Below the pieces are notes generated by a model. That model was not told the DNA's origin, made no database searches, and was given only the letters and a program-made list of their open reading frames with translations. The position numbers were made by a program, and so were the translations under genes. A stretch of 64,000 nucleotides of DNA from Photobacterium sp. DA100 (GTDB taxonomy: Bacteria > Pseudomonadota > Gammaproteobacteria > Enterobacterales > Vibrionaceae), in contig NZ_CP119423.1 in NCBI RefSeq assembly GCF_029223585.1, positions 3,224,001 through 3,288,000 of the forward strand. Reading direction: 5' to 3'. Below, piece after piece: positions 9,859 through 20,889 of the stretch (positions are counted from its first letter, which is position 1; the number at the start of each line of letters is the position of its first letter).

Positions 9859-10848
9859 ATGAACAAAACCCTGATTGCGCTGGCCGTTTCTGCCGCTTCT
9901 ATCACTTCGGTCAATGCTGCTGAAGTCTACTCTGATGCAACGTCCAGCCTCGCAGTAGGTGGCCGTTTCGAAGCTCGCGCCGTGATGGCCGACAATGATG
10001 CCGGCGATACCAAAGTCAACGATGCCACACGCGTGCGTGTCAACGTTGCCGGTAAGACAGACATCACTGACACAGTATATGCACTTGGCTTCTGGGAAGG
10101 CGAATACACGGACGGTAATGCAGTCAACAACCGCCACCTGAACGCAGGTATCGGTGGTGACTTCGGCCAGGTTCGCTACGGTAAGACAGACGGCTCTCTG
10201 GGCATGATCACCGACTTCACCGATATCATGTCTTACCACGGTAACGAAGCGGGCGGTAAAATCGCAGCAGCTGACCGTACGGGTAACAACCTAGCCTACG
10301 TTGGCTCTTTCGACATCATGGGTGACAACCTAACGGTTAAAGCGAACTACGTGTTCGACAATGGCTCTGAAGAGGACGGCTACTCGTTCGGCGCAATCTA
10401 CGCATTGGACATGGGTCTAGCCTTCGGTGCGGGCTACGGTGAGCAAGAGCTTGGCACAAATACCAACCGTACGGCGAAGCAGGCATTCGGTGCTATCTCC
10501 TACACCCACGGTGACTTCTACATTGCCGGCCTATACCAAGATGCACGTAATGCATCTGACAACGTCTTTGGCAACCTAGCCAGCGAAACCCGTGGTTACG
10601 AATTTGCGGCGGCCTATACGCTCAACAACACGGTATTTACCGCAACCTACAACTACCTAGAAGATCGTAACGCATCAGGTAAGGCAGCAGATCTGACTGA
10701 CTCCATTGCCCTTGATGCCACACATTACTTCAACAAGAACTTCCGTACTTACGCGTCTTACAAGTTCAACAACCTAGACCAGGCTGGTGACCGTACTCGC
10801 GCGGGTACGTCTGACGAATTCGTTCTGGGTGCACGTTACGACTTCTAA
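9859..10848 (+). CDS. OmpU-type outer membrane porin, copy 2
   Basis: A second OmpU-type porin of 329 residues in the same orientation. It shares signal peptide, most strands and the C-terminal ARYDF with copy 1. Differences cluster in short segments likely to be surface loops: near residues 172-180, 200-210 (ELGTNTNRTA) and 235-248 (NASDNVFGNLASET). Codon use is less extreme than in copy 1 (more gcc, acc and ggc), so it may be expressed at a lower level or under other conditions. Both copies use the same ribosome site, AAGGATTCGACA before ATG. Confidence 0.92.
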   Translation: MNKTLIALAVSAASITSVNAAEVYSDATSSLAVGGRFEARAVMADNDAGDTKVNDATRVRVNVAGKTDITDTVYALGFWEGEYTDGNAVNNRHLNAGIGGDFGQVRYGKTDGSLGMITDFTDIMSYHGNEAGGKIAAADRTGNNLAYVGSFDIMGDNLTVKANYVFDNGSEEDGYSFGAIYALDMGLAFGAGYGEQELGTNTNRTAKQAFGAISYTHGDFYIAGLYQDARNASDNVFGNLASETRGYEFAAAYTLNNTVFTATYNYLEDRNASGKAADLTDSIALDATHYFNKNFRTYASYKFNNLDQAGDRTRAGTSDEFVLGARYDF

Positions 10849-10885
10849 CCCTGCTTGGATAGAGAAATGTAACTCCGCCTTTTCT

Positions 10886-10914
10886 AAACACCGGCCTTTG
10901 GGCCGGTGTTTTTA
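10886..10914 (+). terminator. Terminator of porin copy 2
   Basis: AAACACCGGCC-TTTG-GGCCGGTGTTT with trailing T, a GC-richer version of the copy 1 terminator. Confidence 0.88.
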
Positions 10915-11046
10915 TCTCTGGATATTCAAGCTGACCTTGAGGGTCTTCGACCTTAAGCTTGCCGATCTCTGACTTTTTATCTGCCTAATATTGTTTATCA
11001 TGACGGCAGTGATGAACTAACCCCAATATTCAATAAAAGGCCACCA

Positions 11047-12501
11047 ATGCGTCTGCCATTTCGATTTTTGCTTTTTTCAGCTAGCCTAGCGCTGCTTTCA
11101 CCACAGCTCATGGCCAATCAGGCTCATTCAGCGCAGCCAGCGGTTGTCCCCCGCACGTATCAACCTGATTTCAGCTTGCTGCCCGCGGGTCACGATACTG
11201 CCTTGCTGGTTGCCGAGGCCGATACCGGCAATATCGTTTACGCCCAGCGCGAATACCAATACCAGCCGCCAGCCAGTACCCAGAAAATGGTGACGGCACT
11301 GGCGGCCCAACTGTACCTTGGCAAGGACTACCGCTTTACCACCCAGCTTGAGCTGCTAGGGGACGATATCGTACTGCGTTTCAGTGGTGACCCGGCGCTG
11401 TCACGCCAGCAGCTCGCAACGCTGCTGGGTAAACTAAAACCCCACAGCGGCAGAACCCTCAAAGGTAACCTGCTGTTAAATGGCAGCCAGTTCAGCGGTT
11501 ACGAGCAGGCTCCCGGCTGGCCTTGGGATATTCTCGGGGTGTGTTACAGCGCCCCGTCGAGCAGCCTGAGCCTCGAGCATAATTGTGTGCAAGGGGCGCT
11601 GTACAGCAACCAAGCGGTAGGTGAAACGACACGGGTCAACATTCCCAGCCACCAGCCACTGACCGTTACGACCAGTGCCCGCGTTACCACCAAAGAGCGC
11701 CAGAAAGCCACCCATTGCGATCTTGAGCTGAAAGACAAAGGCAACAACCATTACCACTTAAGCGGTTGCCTGATTAAGCGTGACAAGCCTCTGCCGCTCA
11801 ATTTCGCGGTGCAGGATACCGAGGCCTACATCAGCAATGTGATACAAGCCGAACTCAAACGACTCGGTATCAAACTGGAAGGCGAGATCAAGCGTGACGA
11901 CACAGCCACTGGCAAGGTGATCGCGCGCCACCGCTCGGCCCCTCTTCATGAGCTACTCGATACCATGGTCAAGGATTCCGATAACCTGTACGCAGACAAC
12001 ATTGCCAAAACCCTGGGCGCCAAGTATTTCAACCAGCCGGGCAGTTTTGCCAACGGAAGCAAAGCGATCAAGGCTATCTTAAAAGACAAGGCCAATATTG
12101 ATTTGGAGCGGGCAGTCATCGTCGATGGCTCCGGCCTGTCGCGCAACAACCGCATGACCGCAAGCCAGATGATGGAAGTGATCACTTACATTTACCGGCA
12201 TGACAGTCAGCTAGCACTAGTGGCAACCCTGCCTGTCAGCGGCCAAAGCGGCACCCTACGCTACCGCCAGAGTCTCCGCCAACCACCGCTGCAGGGAGCT
12301 ATCCTCGCCAAGAGCGGTTCATTGTACGGCACCTATAACCTAGCAGGCCTAATCAAGACCCAGTCAGGCCAAACCCTGTTGTTTGTCCAGATGGTGAGTA
12401 ACTACTTCCCACCGGAGCGCGACGAAAACCTGCCGGCTATTGCCCCGCCGATCGAAGCCTTCGAGCGCAGCCTGTACCGGGGCATGTACCAGCAGTTTTA
12501 A
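11047..12501 (+). CDS. dacB: D-alanyl-D-alanine carboxypeptidase/endopeptidase (PBP4)
   Basis: This is a periplasmic low-molecular-weight class C penicillin-binding protein that trims or cleaves peptidoglycan cross-links. The 484-residue product has a signal peptide ending near residue 23 (PQLMA/NQ). The three active-site motifs are STQK at residues 77-80, SDN (VKDSDNLYADN) and KSG near the C-terminus (ILAKSGSLYGTYN). The large insert between the first two motifs is typical of PBP4. It follows the porin genes and converges on mgtE. Confidence 0.95.
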   Translation: MRLPFRFLLFSASLALLSPQLMANQAHSAQPAVVPRTYQPDFSLLPAGHDTALLVAEADTGNIVYAQREYQYQPPASTQKMVTALAAQLYLGKDYRFTTQLELLGDDIVLRFSGDPALSRQQLATLLGKLKPHSGRTLKGNLLLNGSQFSGYEQAPGWPWDILGVCYSAPSSSLSLEHNCVQGALYSNQAVGETTRVNIPSHQPLTVTTSARVTTKERQKATHCDLELKDKGNNHYHLSGCLIKRDKPLPLNFAVQDTEAYISNVIQAELKRLGIKLEGEIKRDDTATGKVIARHRSAPLHELLDTMVKDSDNLYADNIAKTLGAKYFNQPGSFANGSKAIKAILKDKANIDLERAVIVDGSGLSRNNRMTASQMMEVITYIYRHDSQLALVATLPVSGQSGTLRYRQSLRQPPLQGAILAKSGSLYGTYNLAGLIKTQSGQTLLFVQMVSNYFPPERDENLPAIAPPIEAFERSLYRGMYQQF

Positions 12502-12526
12502 TGACGATGTGAGCATTGAGCACATT

Positions 12527-12560
12527 AAAAAAGCGAGTGGCTCATCACCACTCGCTTTTT
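12527..12560 (+). terminator. Bidirectional terminator between dacB and mgtE
   Basis: AAAAAAGCGAGTGG-CTCATCA-CCACTCGCTTTTT, usable by both converging genes. Confidence 0.88.
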
Positions 12561-12586
12561 CGATATGTGTTGTTATAGCTTGGTGT

Positions 12587-13441
12587 CTAGGCTAGGCCAA
12601 GGAAAGCATTGACCGTCTTGAAGTAGATGATCATACCGGTGATATCCACCACCGAGGCCAGTACCGGGCTGACCAGTACCGCCGGGTCAAGCTTGGCCGC
12701 ACGGGCGACCATCGGCAACACACCACCGACAGTTGTCGACAGGACAACCTGCAGAGAGATGGCCACACCGATCGCCATGGCAATGTCCATCAGCTCCATA
12801 CCGATTGGCAGCGACGAGCCATCGCTGAACATCATCACCCGCCCCATGATCACAACGGCAAGTACGCCGGCAATCATCAGTGCGACGCGGAATTCCTTCC
12901 ATAGCACCTTGGCCCAATCCCGGCACCGAATCTCTTCCATCGCCAGTGCACGTACCACCAGCGTTGCCGCCTGCGACCCCGTGTTACCACCTGCCGCGGC
13001 AATGACCGGCATGTATACTGCCAGCAATACCAGCTGACTCAGGGTGTCTTCGTAATGCGAGATAATCAGGCCAGAAACAATACCCAGCAATGCTAGGCCA
13101 ACAATCCAGCCAATACGCTCGCGCACATGGCTAAACACGCTATTCTGCAGATAGTGCCCCGCAGGCTCGGCTTCCGAGCAGATCAGACCAAGGCCGTTCG
13201 CCAAGTGGCGCATGCACACTTCTTCGTCCATTTCATCGAGTAGATCCAACAGGGTCTGTACATGACGCAATGGCATTTCACTCAAGATCGCAATCGCTTC
13301 AGAAAGTGGCATCTTGACCAGCAGTTTGGCCTGCTCATCAATGTCATATTTCAGAAAAGCGTTGCGTGCGGCCAGAACATCGTTCTGAGCCAGATTTTCG
13401 TTTACCAGTACAGCATCAGCTGCATAGTTCATTACCGCCAT
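12587..13441 (-). CDS. mgtE: MgtE-family magnesium transporter, short form without CBS domains
   Basis: MgtE proteins are Mg2+ channels in the inner membrane. This 284-residue version keeps part of the helical N domain (LVKMPLSEAIAILSEMPLRH, residues about 40-70). It also keeps the full five-helix membrane domain with PVIAAAGGNTGSQAATLVVRA and LDPAVLVSPVLASVVD. Classical MgtE is about 450 residues with a CBS pair that closes the pore at high Mg2+. Here residue 70 runs almost directly into the membrane domain, so that sensor is absent. The frame is intact and the N-terminus is not a remnant, so it looks like a real short form. The leader upstream is unusually long. Confidence 0.88.
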   Translation of the reverse strand: MAVMNYAADAVLVNENLAQNDVLAARNAFLKYDIDEQAKLLVKMPLSEAIAILSEMPLRHVQTLLDLLDEMDEEVCMRHLANGLGLICSEAEPAGHYLQNSVFSHVRERIGWIVGLALLGIVSGLIISHYEDTLSQLVLLAVYMPVIAAAGGNTGSQAATLVVRALAMEEIRCRDWAKVLWKEFRVALMIAGVLAVVIMGRVMMFSDGSSLPIGMELMDIAMAIGVAISLQVVLSTTVGGVLPMVARAAKLDPAVLVSPVLASVVDITGMIIYFKTVNAFLGLA

Positions 13442-13673
13442 GGCGAATCTCCCGATTAGCTAGGTAACGGCAACGACCACCAGAACACGCCATACCACGG
13501 CGTGAATGTGCTAGTTCCTATCTGCACGAGCTCATTCACAAAGCACTTGGCAGACAGCAAAAAGCCTGTCATTCACCACACATTGGCGACATTCTATATT
13601 GAGAAAATGGCTGGGAAAACCGAGGAAAAGTATGTTTGAAAAGGGTCATCAAAAGATGAGAAAAGAACAGACT

Positions 13674-13782
13674 ATTCCGAACCTGAGGACAGTTCGGAAT
13701 CACAGGAGACCGACACCGCTAGCAGGTTTGATTTTCCACCTTCATACTCGGGGGATGGTCGGTATCGTTCATCTAAGTCTCC
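13674..13782 (-). promoter_or_regulatory. Structured RNA leader candidate upstream of mgtE
   Basis: On the transcribed minus strand, GGAGAC (13782-13777) can pair with GTCTCC (13710-13705). ACCGAC (13763-13758) can pair with GTCGGT (13714-13709). These are followed by a perfect 9-bp hairpin ATTCCGAAC/GTTCGGAAT (13700-13674). The first two helices share two bases, so they compete or merge. A T run precedes the element. I do not recognise it as M-box, mgtA leader or another named Mg2+ RNA; a regulatory role is inference. Confidence 0.4.
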
Positions 13783-13813
13783 AAAAAAAATTATCGCTTA
13801 TGCGACGCGGCTA

Positions 13814-13841
13814 ATTGTACGCGCTTAAAATGGGGTTGCAA
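13814..13841 (-). promoter_or_regulatory. Predicted mgtE promoter
   Basis: On the minus strand, TTGCAA, a 16-bp spacer and TACAAT. It would give a leader of about 365 nt before the mgtE ATG. Confidence 0.4.
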
Positions 13842-13933
13842 GGATATTTTCAACCCGAATTGACACAAATTATTAATGGCGTCACAGTTTTTCAATACCA
13901 TGACATTATGGTGAATTTCGCTTTGCCATCCAT

Positions 13934-13963
13934 AAAAAACGGCCTGTATTCACAGGCCGTTTT
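13934..13963 (-). terminator. Terminator after carB
   Basis: ACGGCCTG-TGAATA-CAGGCCGT followed by T on the minus strand, 30 bp after the carB stop. Confidence 0.88.
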
Positions 13964-13993
13964 GGTACTATTTTGTGCTAGCTGAAACAGTGA

Positions 13994-16900
13994 TTATGCG
14001 TCTTTAATGCGCGCGTGCAGCTCTTGAACCGAAGTCACCTTGTTGCGGTCATCCGCCGTCCAAGCCATGCAGGTTGCGAACGCTGCGTTTAGCGTGGTGG
14101 TGTAGTTCACCTTCTCGGCCAGTGCGCCGCGGCGAAGGACTTTCGAGTCTTCGATAGCCTGGCGGCCCTCCGCTGTGTTGACAATGTACGAGTACTCGTT
14201 GTTCTTGATACGGTCAAGAATGTGAGGACGACCTTCGTGTACCTTGTTCACTAGGCGAGGGTTGATGCCCGCTTCACCAAGTACGACTGCGGTACCGTGG
14301 GTTGCATCCAGCTCGTAGCCCTGCTTAACCAGCTTGGAAGCCAGGTCAACCACACGCTGCTTGTCGTTACCGCGAACAGACAGAAGTGCACGACCTTTCG
14401 CTAGCTTCTCTTTGCCACAGCCTAGTTCAGCTTTAGCAAATGCTTCAGCGAACGTGTCACCGACACCCATGACCTCACCGGTAGAGCGCATTTCTGGGCC
14501 TAGTAGCGGGTCAACACCAGGGAACTTGTTGAACGGCAGAACCACTTCCTTCACTGAGTAGTAAGGTGGGATGATCTCTTTGGTAAAGCCTTGCGACTCA
14601 AGAGACTGGCCCGCCATTACGCGCGCAGCAATTTTAGCCAGTGGTGCGCCTGTTGCTTTCGAGACGAACGGTACCGTACGCGCAGCACGTGGGTTCACCT
14701 CGATAAGGTAAACTTCGTTGTCCTTCACCGCGAACTGGGTGTTCATCAGGCCGCGTACGCCAAGTTCGAAGGCAAGCTTCTCAACTTGCTGGCGCATCAC
14801 ATCCTGGATTTCCTGGCTTAGGGTGTAAGCCGGAAGCGAACATGCCGAGTCACCCGAGTGAACACCAGCCTGCTCGATGTGCTCCATGATACCGCCGATA
14901 ACCACACGCTCACCGTCACAGATGGCATCGATATCAACTTCTGTTGCATCGTCCAAGAAGCGGTCAAGCAGAACCGGCGACTCGTTAGACACGCTTACCG
15001 CTTCGTTGAAGTAACGGCGCAGGTCAGCTTCGTCATAGACGATTTCCATCGCTCGGCCACCCAGTACGTAAGATGGGCGAACAACTAGCGGGAAACCGAT
15101 TTCTTTTGACTTCTCAACCGCTTGCTCCATTGTCGTTACGGTTGCGTTTTCTGGCTGTAGCAAGCCTAGGCGCTCAACGGCTGCCTGGAAACGCTCACGG
15201 TCTTCGGCACGGTCGATAGCATCTGGGCTAGTACCGATGATTGGCACGCCAGCCGCTTCCAGCGCACGCGCCAATTTCAGTGGCGTTTGGCCACCGTACT
15301 GAACGATAACGCCTTTTGGCTTTTCAACACGGACGATAGACAATACGTCTTCCAGCGTTACCGGCTCGAAGTATAGACGGTCTGACGTATCGTAATCGGT
15401 AGATACAGTCTCTGGGTTACAGTTAACCATGATGGTCTCGTAACCGTCTTCGCGCAGTGCCAATGAGGCATGAACACAGCAGTAGTCGAATTCGATACCC
15501 TGACCGATACGGTTCGGGCCACCGCCCAATACCATGATCTTGTCTTTGTCAGTTGGTAGAGCTTCACACTCTTCATCGTATGATGAGTACATGTAAGCCG
15601 TATCTGAAGAGAACTCCGCCGCACAGGTATCAACACGCTTGTACACCGGGTGGATATCGTACTGGTCACGCAGCTTGCGGATTTCAGACTCAGCAACACC
15701 CAGTAGTTTAGCTAGGCGAGCATCGGCAAAACCTTTACGCTTCAGCTTGCGAAGCACATCGGCATTCAGGCCAGCAAAGCCGCCTTCTTTCACTTCGTTC
15801 TCAAGTTTAACCAGCTCTTCAATCTGAACTAGGAACCAGCGGTCAACATTGGTTAGGTTGAATACGCCGTCTACTGATAGACCGGCACGGAATGCGTCAG
15901 CGATATACCAGATACGCTCGGCACCCGCATCTTTCAGCTCATGGCGGATAGTGGTTAGTGCGTCAGGCGCGTCTAGGTCAACCATCTCATCAAAGCCGTT
16001 CGCGCCAACTTCGAGGCCGCGAAGGGCTTTTTGCAACGATTCCTGCTGGTTACGGCCGATAGCCATTACCTCACCCACCGACTTCATCTGAGTGGTCAGA
16101 CGGTCGTTGGCACCAGCGAATTTCTCGAAGTTAAAGCGAGGGATCTTGGTAACAACGTAGTCGATAGTTGGTTCGAACGATGCAGGCGTTGCACCGCCAG
16201 TGATGTCGTTCATCAGCTCATCAAGAGTAAAGCCGATAGCCAGTTTCGCCGCCACTTTTGCGATTGGGAAGCCTGTTGCTTTAGATGCCAGCGCCGAAGA
16301 GCGAGATACACGTGGGTTCATCTCGATGATAACCATACGGCCATCTTTCGGGTTGATACCAAACTGTACGTTAGAACCACCGGTTTCAACACCGATTTCA
16401 CGCAGTACTGCTAGCGATGCGTTACGCATTAGTTGGTATTCTTTGTCTGTTAGGGTCTGTGCTGGTGCTACCGTGATTGAGTCACCAGTGTGGATACCCA
16501 TGGCATCGAAGTTTTCGATTGAACATACGATGATGCAATTGTCGTTCTTATCACGAACCACTTCCATCTCGTACTCTTTCCAACCAATCAAAGATTCGTC
16601 AATAAGCAGCTCGTTGGTAGGAGACAAGTCCAGACCACGGCGACAGATTTCTTCGAACTCTTCTTTGTTATAAGCGATACCACCACCGGTACCACCCATA
16701 GTAAATGAAGGACGGATGATACATGGGAAGCCAACCATATCGAGGACTTTGTAAGCCTCTTCCATGGTTTTCGCGGTATCGGCGCGCGGGCACTCAAGGC
16801 CGATTGATTTCATCGCCGCATCGAAGCGAGAGCGGTCTTCCGCTTTGTCGATAGCGTCAGCGGTCGCACCGATCATCTCCACGCCGAACTCTTCAAGTAC

Positions 16901-17218
16901 GCCGTGCTTCTCAAGATCCAGCGCACAGTTCAGCGCTGTCTGGCCACCCATAGTCGGTAGTACCGCATCCGGGCGCTCTTTTTCAATGATCTTGCGCACC
17001 ACTTCCCAGTGGATTGGCTCGATGTAAGTTGCATCGGCCATCTCTGGGTCAGTCATGATGGTTGCAGGGTTCGAGTTAACCAGGATAACTCGGTAGCCTT
17101 CTTCACGTAGGGCTTTACACGCCTGGGCACCCGAGTAGTCAAACTCACATGCCTGGCCGATAACGATCGGGCCAGCACCTAGGATTAGAACACTTTGAAT
17201 ATCAGTACGTTTTGGCAT
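13994..17218 (-). CDS. carB: Carbamoyl-phosphate synthase large subunit
   Basis: CarB makes carbamoyl phosphate from bicarbonate, ATP and CarA-derived ammonia for pyrimidines and arginine. The 1074-residue product (E. coli 1073) shows the internal duplication of two ATP-grasp halves, with N-terminal [20 protein letters not shown] mirrored by [19 protein letters not shown] near residue 560. The C-terminal regulatory domain follows ([16 protein letters not shown]). It lies 17 bp after carA in the same operon. Confidence 0.99.
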   Translation of the reverse strand: MPKRTDIQSVLILGAGPIVIGQACEFDYSGAQACKALREEGYRVILVNSNPATIMTDPEMADATYIEPIHWEVVRKIIEKERPDAVLPTMGGQTALNCALDLEKHGVLEEFGVEMIGATADAIDKAEDRSRFDAAMKSIGLECPRADTAKTMEEAYKVLDMVGFPCIIRPSFTMGGTGGGIAYNKEEFEEICRRGLDLSPTNELLIDESLIGWKEYEMEVVRDKNDNCIIVCSIENFDAMGIHTGDSITVAPAQTLTDKEYQLMRNASLAVLREIGVETGGSNVQFGINPKDGRMVIIEMNPRVSRSSALASKATGFPIAKVAAKLAIGFTLDELMNDITGGATPASFEPTIDYVVTKIPRFNFEKFAGANDRLTTQMKSVGEVMAIGRNQQESLQKALRGLEVGANGFDEMVDLDAPDALTTIRHELKDAGAERIWYIADAFRAGLSVDGVFNLTNVDRWFLVQIEELVKLENEVKEGGFAGLNADVLRKLKRKGFADARLAKLLGVAESEIRKLRDQYDIHPVYKRVDTCAAEFSSDTAYMYSSYDEECEALPTDKDKIMVLGGGPNRIGQGIEFDYCCVHASLALREDGYETIMVNCNPETVSTDYDTSDRLYFEPVTLEDVLSIVRVEKPKGVIVQYGGQTPLKLARALEAAGVPIIGTSPDAIDRAEDRERFQAAVERLGLLQPENATVTTMEQAVEKSKEIGFPLVVRPSYVLGGRAMEIVYDEADLRRYFNEAVSVSNESPVLLDRFLDDATEVDIDAICDGERVVIGGIMEHIEQAGVHSGDSACSLPAYTLSQEIQDVMRQQVEKLAFELGVRGLMNTQFAVKDNEVYLIEVNPRAARTVPFVSKATGAPLAKIAARVMAGQSLESQGFTKEIIPPYYSVKEVVLPFNKFPGVDPLLGPEMRSTGEVMGVGDTFAEAFAKAELGCGKEKLAKGRALLSVRGNDKQRVVDLASKLVKQGYELDATHGTAVVLGEAGINPRLVNKVHEGRPHILDRIKNNEYSYIVNTAEGRQAIEDSKVLRRGALAEKVNYTTTLNAAFATCMAWTADDRNKVTSVQELHARIKDA

Positions 17219-17235
17219 TGCTTAGTTACTCCGGC

Positions 17236-18375
17236 TTAGGCGCTGTGCTGCTTAATTAGGTCGATGAAGTGATCAAATAGTGGCGCTGCATCGTGCGGGC
17301 CTGGGCTTGCTTCAGGGTGGCCCTGGAAGCTGAAGGCAGGCTTGTCAGTACGATGGATACCTTGTAGCGAGCCGTCGAACAGTGACTTGTGGGTCGCACG
17401 TAGGTTTTCAGGCAACGTTGCTTCATCAGCGGCAAAGCCGTGGTTCTGAGAGGTGATCATTACCACGTTGCGGTCAAGGTCTTTAACCGGGTGGTTGGCA
17501 CCGTGGTGACCAAATTTCATTTTCACCGTTTGTGCACCTGAAGCCAGAGCTAGGATCTGGTGGCCTAGGCAGATACCGAAAATTGGTAGGCCTTTTTCAA
17601 GGAACACTTTGGTTGCTTCAATCGCATAAGTACATGGCTCTGGGTCACCAGGGCCGTTTGACAGGAAGACGCCGTCTGGGTTCAGCGCCAGTACCTCTTC
17701 CGCCGAAGTCTGGGCTGGTACCACAGTCAGGCGGCAGCCACGGTCTACCAGCATGCGCAGGATATTGCGCTTGGCACCGAAGTCGTACGCCACAACGTGG
17801 TATGGCAGCTCGCTGTCATCTTTGGCTTCTGGCAGGCCGCCTTCCAGCGTCCACGAGCCCTGTTTCCACTGGTAAGCTTCAGAGGTTGTGACCTCTTTAG
17901 CCAGATCCATGCCTTTCAGGCCAGGGAACTCTTTCGCCTTCGCCAGTGCCAGCGCCTCGTCCAGGTTGTTGCCCGCAACGATGCAACCGTTCTGTGCACC
18001 TTTCTCGCGCAGTAGGCGAGTTAGCTTACGGGTATCGATGTCAGCGATGCCAACGATGTTCTGGGATTTCAGGTAATCAGAAAGGGACTGCTGATTACGG
18101 AAGTTAGAAGCGATAAGAGGGAGGTCGCGAATTACCAGGCCTTGGGCGTGGATTGAGGAGGATTCTTCGTCTTCGGAATTAGTTCCGGTATTACCAATAT
18201 GGGGATAAGTAAGAGTAACAATCTGCTGAGAATAAGAAGGGTCGGTGAGAATTTCCTGATACCCCGTCATCGAGGTATTAAAAACAACTTCACCAACGGC
18301 CGAACCATCTGCCCCAATGGACACGCCGCGGAACACTGTCCCATCTTCCAGGACTAACAGCGCTGATTTGCTCAA
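17236..18375 (-). CDS. carA: Carbamoyl-phosphate synthase small (glutaminase) subunit
   Basis: CarA hydrolyses glutamine and passes ammonia to CarB. The 379-residue product has the class I amidotransferase triad: Cys in FGICLGHQ, and His and Glu in [10 protein letters not shown]. The start is TTG at 18375, because the protein then begins [11 protein letters not shown] like the family. A Shine-Dalgarno GGAGG lies 5-6 nt upstream. The frame is open further upstream, but those residues are leader-derived and hydrophobic and do not match the family. Confidence 0.97.
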   Translation of the reverse strand: MSKSALLVLEDGTVFRGVSIGADGSAVGEVVFNTSMTGYQEILTDPSYSQQIVTLTYPHIGNTGTNSEDEESSSIHAQGLVIRDLPLIASNFRNQQSLSDYLKSQNIVGIADIDTRKLTRLLREKGAQNGCIVAGNNLDEALALAKAKEFPGLKGMDLAKEVTTSEAYQWKQGSWTLEGGLPEAKDDSELPYHVVAYDFGAKRNILRMLVDRGCRLTVVPAQTSAEEVLALNPDGVFLSNGPGDPEPCTYAIEATKVFLEKGLPIFGICLGHQILALASGAQTVKMKFGHHGANHPVKDLDRNVVMITSQNHGFAADEATLPENLRATHKSLFDGSLQGIHRTDKPAFSFQGHPEASPGPHDAAPLFDHFIDLIKQHSA

Positions 18376-18484
18376 GACAACCTCCAAAAATAATAAAAAT
18401 GCAATTAAAACAGATAAAGTTGCAATTACCCATTCCATACAAAGTCAAAATCCGAGTCAAGCAGAATTTTGACAAATTGCGCGC

Positions 18485-18513
18485 ATTCTAGTGACGACAT
18501 CGGGATCTGTCAA
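18485..18513 (-). promoter_or_regulatory. carAB promoter
   Basis: On the minus strand, TTGACA, a 17-bp spacer and TAGAAT, followed by a GCGCGC stretch at the expected start. A GC-rich discriminator is typical of promoters controlled by ppGpp or by pyrimidine supply. It gives a leader of about 100 nt. Confidence 0.7.
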
Positions 18514-18960
18514 CAGATCACCAAAAATAAAATTATTTTTTAGCCAACCCACCATAAAAACCAGCGAAGACGGGTAAAACGCCAAGAAAACCCCATCTTT
18601 TCATGGTTATTTTTTCACCCAAGATCGGGTTTATCGTTTGCCTCAATCCGACAAAAATCAAAATCAAAAAAGCACCACCACAAAAGCCAAATAGCCCATA
18701 CTTTACTATTGGTTTTGGGCAAACCATAGAAAAAAAGCACCAAACACGGCAAAACCAAAGCTAAAAGCAAGAGAGCGCCGCCAATTTGACAATTGCCAGC
18801 CAACCTAGCAACCAGCCAGCATGAAAGTGGCTGATTATGCACTCGACAAGCATATCGGCCATGCATGCCACATCGAAAGATTCCCCTGGGGAATACAGCC
18901 ATCCCGCCATTCTGCACGGGTTTTCCTCCGTCTCACCGGGTTAGCGTGGTGATAGGGTAT

Positions 18961-18985
18961 AAAAAAACCGGCCAACAGGCCGGTT
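18961..18985 (-). terminator. Terminator after dapB
   Basis: AACCGGCC-TGTT-GGCCGGTT and a T run on the minus strand, directly after the dapB stop. Confidence 0.85.
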
Positions 18986-18998
18986 CATGTCATGTCGA

Positions 18999-19814
<816 letters not shown>

Positions 19815-19870
19815 TCATCTCCCTGGTTCTATGTTCTTTGTGTTCTCCAATGTAGCCTGTTGAGACAGAT

Positions 19871-19898
19871 AAAAAAAGCCCCAGCGTATGCTGGGGCT
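19871..19898 (-). terminator. Terminator after ispH
   Basis: GCCCCAGC-ATAC-GCTGGGGC followed by seven T on the minus strand. It ends the murJ-ribF-ileS-lspA-fkpB-ispH run. Confidence 0.9.
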
Positions 19899-19935
19899 GA
19901 TAAATCTGAAACGCTCATCGACAGTCGTTCGGCGC

Positions 19936-20877
19936 TTAGACGTTTTTGACCTGCAATTCACGCGGCACTTCGAAAAACATATTTTCTTCACGGCCGGTCA
20001 ATTCTTCTACGCTGGCATCCGTTTGGGCCTGAATACGGCTGATGATCTGGTTAACCAGCTCTTCTGGCGCAGAGGCACCGGCGGTAATACCGATTTTCGC
20101 CTTGCCGTCAAACCAGGCCGGATCAACATCTTCAGGGCAATCGGTCAGGTAACCCGGCGTGCCGAGCTTCTCGGCCAGCTCGCGCAGGCGGTTGGAGTTC
20201 GACGAGTTTTTCGACCCCACCACGATCATCACATCGACAGCCGCCGACATTTCGCGTACCGCATCCTGACGATTTTGGGTCGCATAGCAGATATCGTCCT
20301 TGCGCGGCCCCTGGATCTCGGGGAAAACTTCGCGCAGCTTGTTGATCACATCAGCCGTCTCGTCGACCGACAAGGTTGTCTGGCTGACGTAGTGCAGGTT
20401 GCTTGGATCTTTAACGCTCAAAGCCTCGACATCTTCCGGCTTCTCAACCAGGTACATCCCACCCGTCTCGCTCGAGTACTGCCCCATGGTGCCTTCCACC
20501 TCAGGATGGCCGGCATGGCCGATCAGTACCACTTCCATATTGCGGCGGCTGGCACGCGCCACTTCCATATGGACCTTGGTCACCAGCGGGCAGGTCGCAT
20601 CGAATACCGTCAACTGGCGGACCTTGGCTTCGCTGCGTACCGCCTGCGACACCCCGTGAGCCGAGAAAATCACAATATTGTCGTCCGGCACTTCATGCAG
20701 TTCTTCGACAAAAATGGCACCGCGCTGTTTCAATCCCTCGACCACAAAACGGTTGTGGACCACTTCATGGCGGACGTAAATCGGTGGCTGGTACATTTCC
20801 AGCGCACGCTCAACAATACTGATGGCTCGGTCGACACCGGCACAGAAACCCCGAGGGTTCGCGAGTAAGATTTTCAT
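19936..20877 (-). CDS. ispH: 4-hydroxy-3-methylbut-2-enyl diphosphate reductase IspH
   Basis: IspH (LytB) is the last enzyme of the non-mevalonate isoprenoid pathway and makes IPP and DMAPP. The 313-residue product has the three iron-sulfur cysteines: Cys12 in GFCAGV, one in [11 protein letters not shown], and one in [10 protein letters not shown]. The substrate motif is [13 protein letters not shown]. It lies 12 bp after fkpB, the lspA-fkpB-ispH order of E. coli. Confidence 0.98.
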   Translation of the reverse strand: MKILLANPRGFCAGVDRAISIVERALEMYQPPIYVRHEVVHNRFVVEGLKQRGAIFVEELHEVPDDNIVIFSAHGVSQAVRSEAKVRQLTVFDATCPLVTKVHMEVARASRRNMEVVLIGHAGHPEVEGTMGQYSSETGGMYLVEKPEDVEALSVKDPSNLHYVSQTTLSVDETADVINKLREVFPEIQGPRKDDICYATQNRQDAVREMSAAVDVMIVVGSKNSSNSNRLRELAEKLGTPGYLTDCPEDVDPAWFDGKAKIGITAGASAPEELVNQIISRIQAQTDASVEELTGREENMFFEVPRELQVKNV

Positions 20878-20889
20878 TGCTAACTGCTC

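Larger units (their letters stand above)
13442..13993. other. Long mgtE leader and intergenic region
   Basis: These 552 bp contain no credible ORF. They hold the carB terminator, a predicted mgtE promoter, and a structured stretch at 13674-13782. The part closest to mgtE (13442-13670) shows nothing I can name. Confidence 0.6.
18376..18998. other. Long intergenic region between carA and dapB
   Basis: These 623 bp hold the carA leader and promoter at the left end and the dapB terminator at the right end. Between about 18520 and 18960 I see no gene and no recognised RNA. ARG boxes might be expected near the carA promoter, but none was convincing. Confidence 0.55.

Noticed and set aside
12587..13441. 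mgtE as a pseudogene truncated by deletion
   Set aside because: The reading frame is uninterrupted, pore motifs are intact, and the N-terminus joins the membrane domain smoothly, so a short functional form is more likely.
13674..13782. M-box or yybP-ykoY riboswitch in the mgtE leader
   Set aside because: The conserved core sequences of these RNAs were not found on either strand; kept only as an unnamed structured leader.
18376..18998. ARG boxes or a pyrimidine leader peptide at carA
   Set aside because: No stretch matched the ArgR consensus well, and no short ORF with a U-run attenuator was seen.
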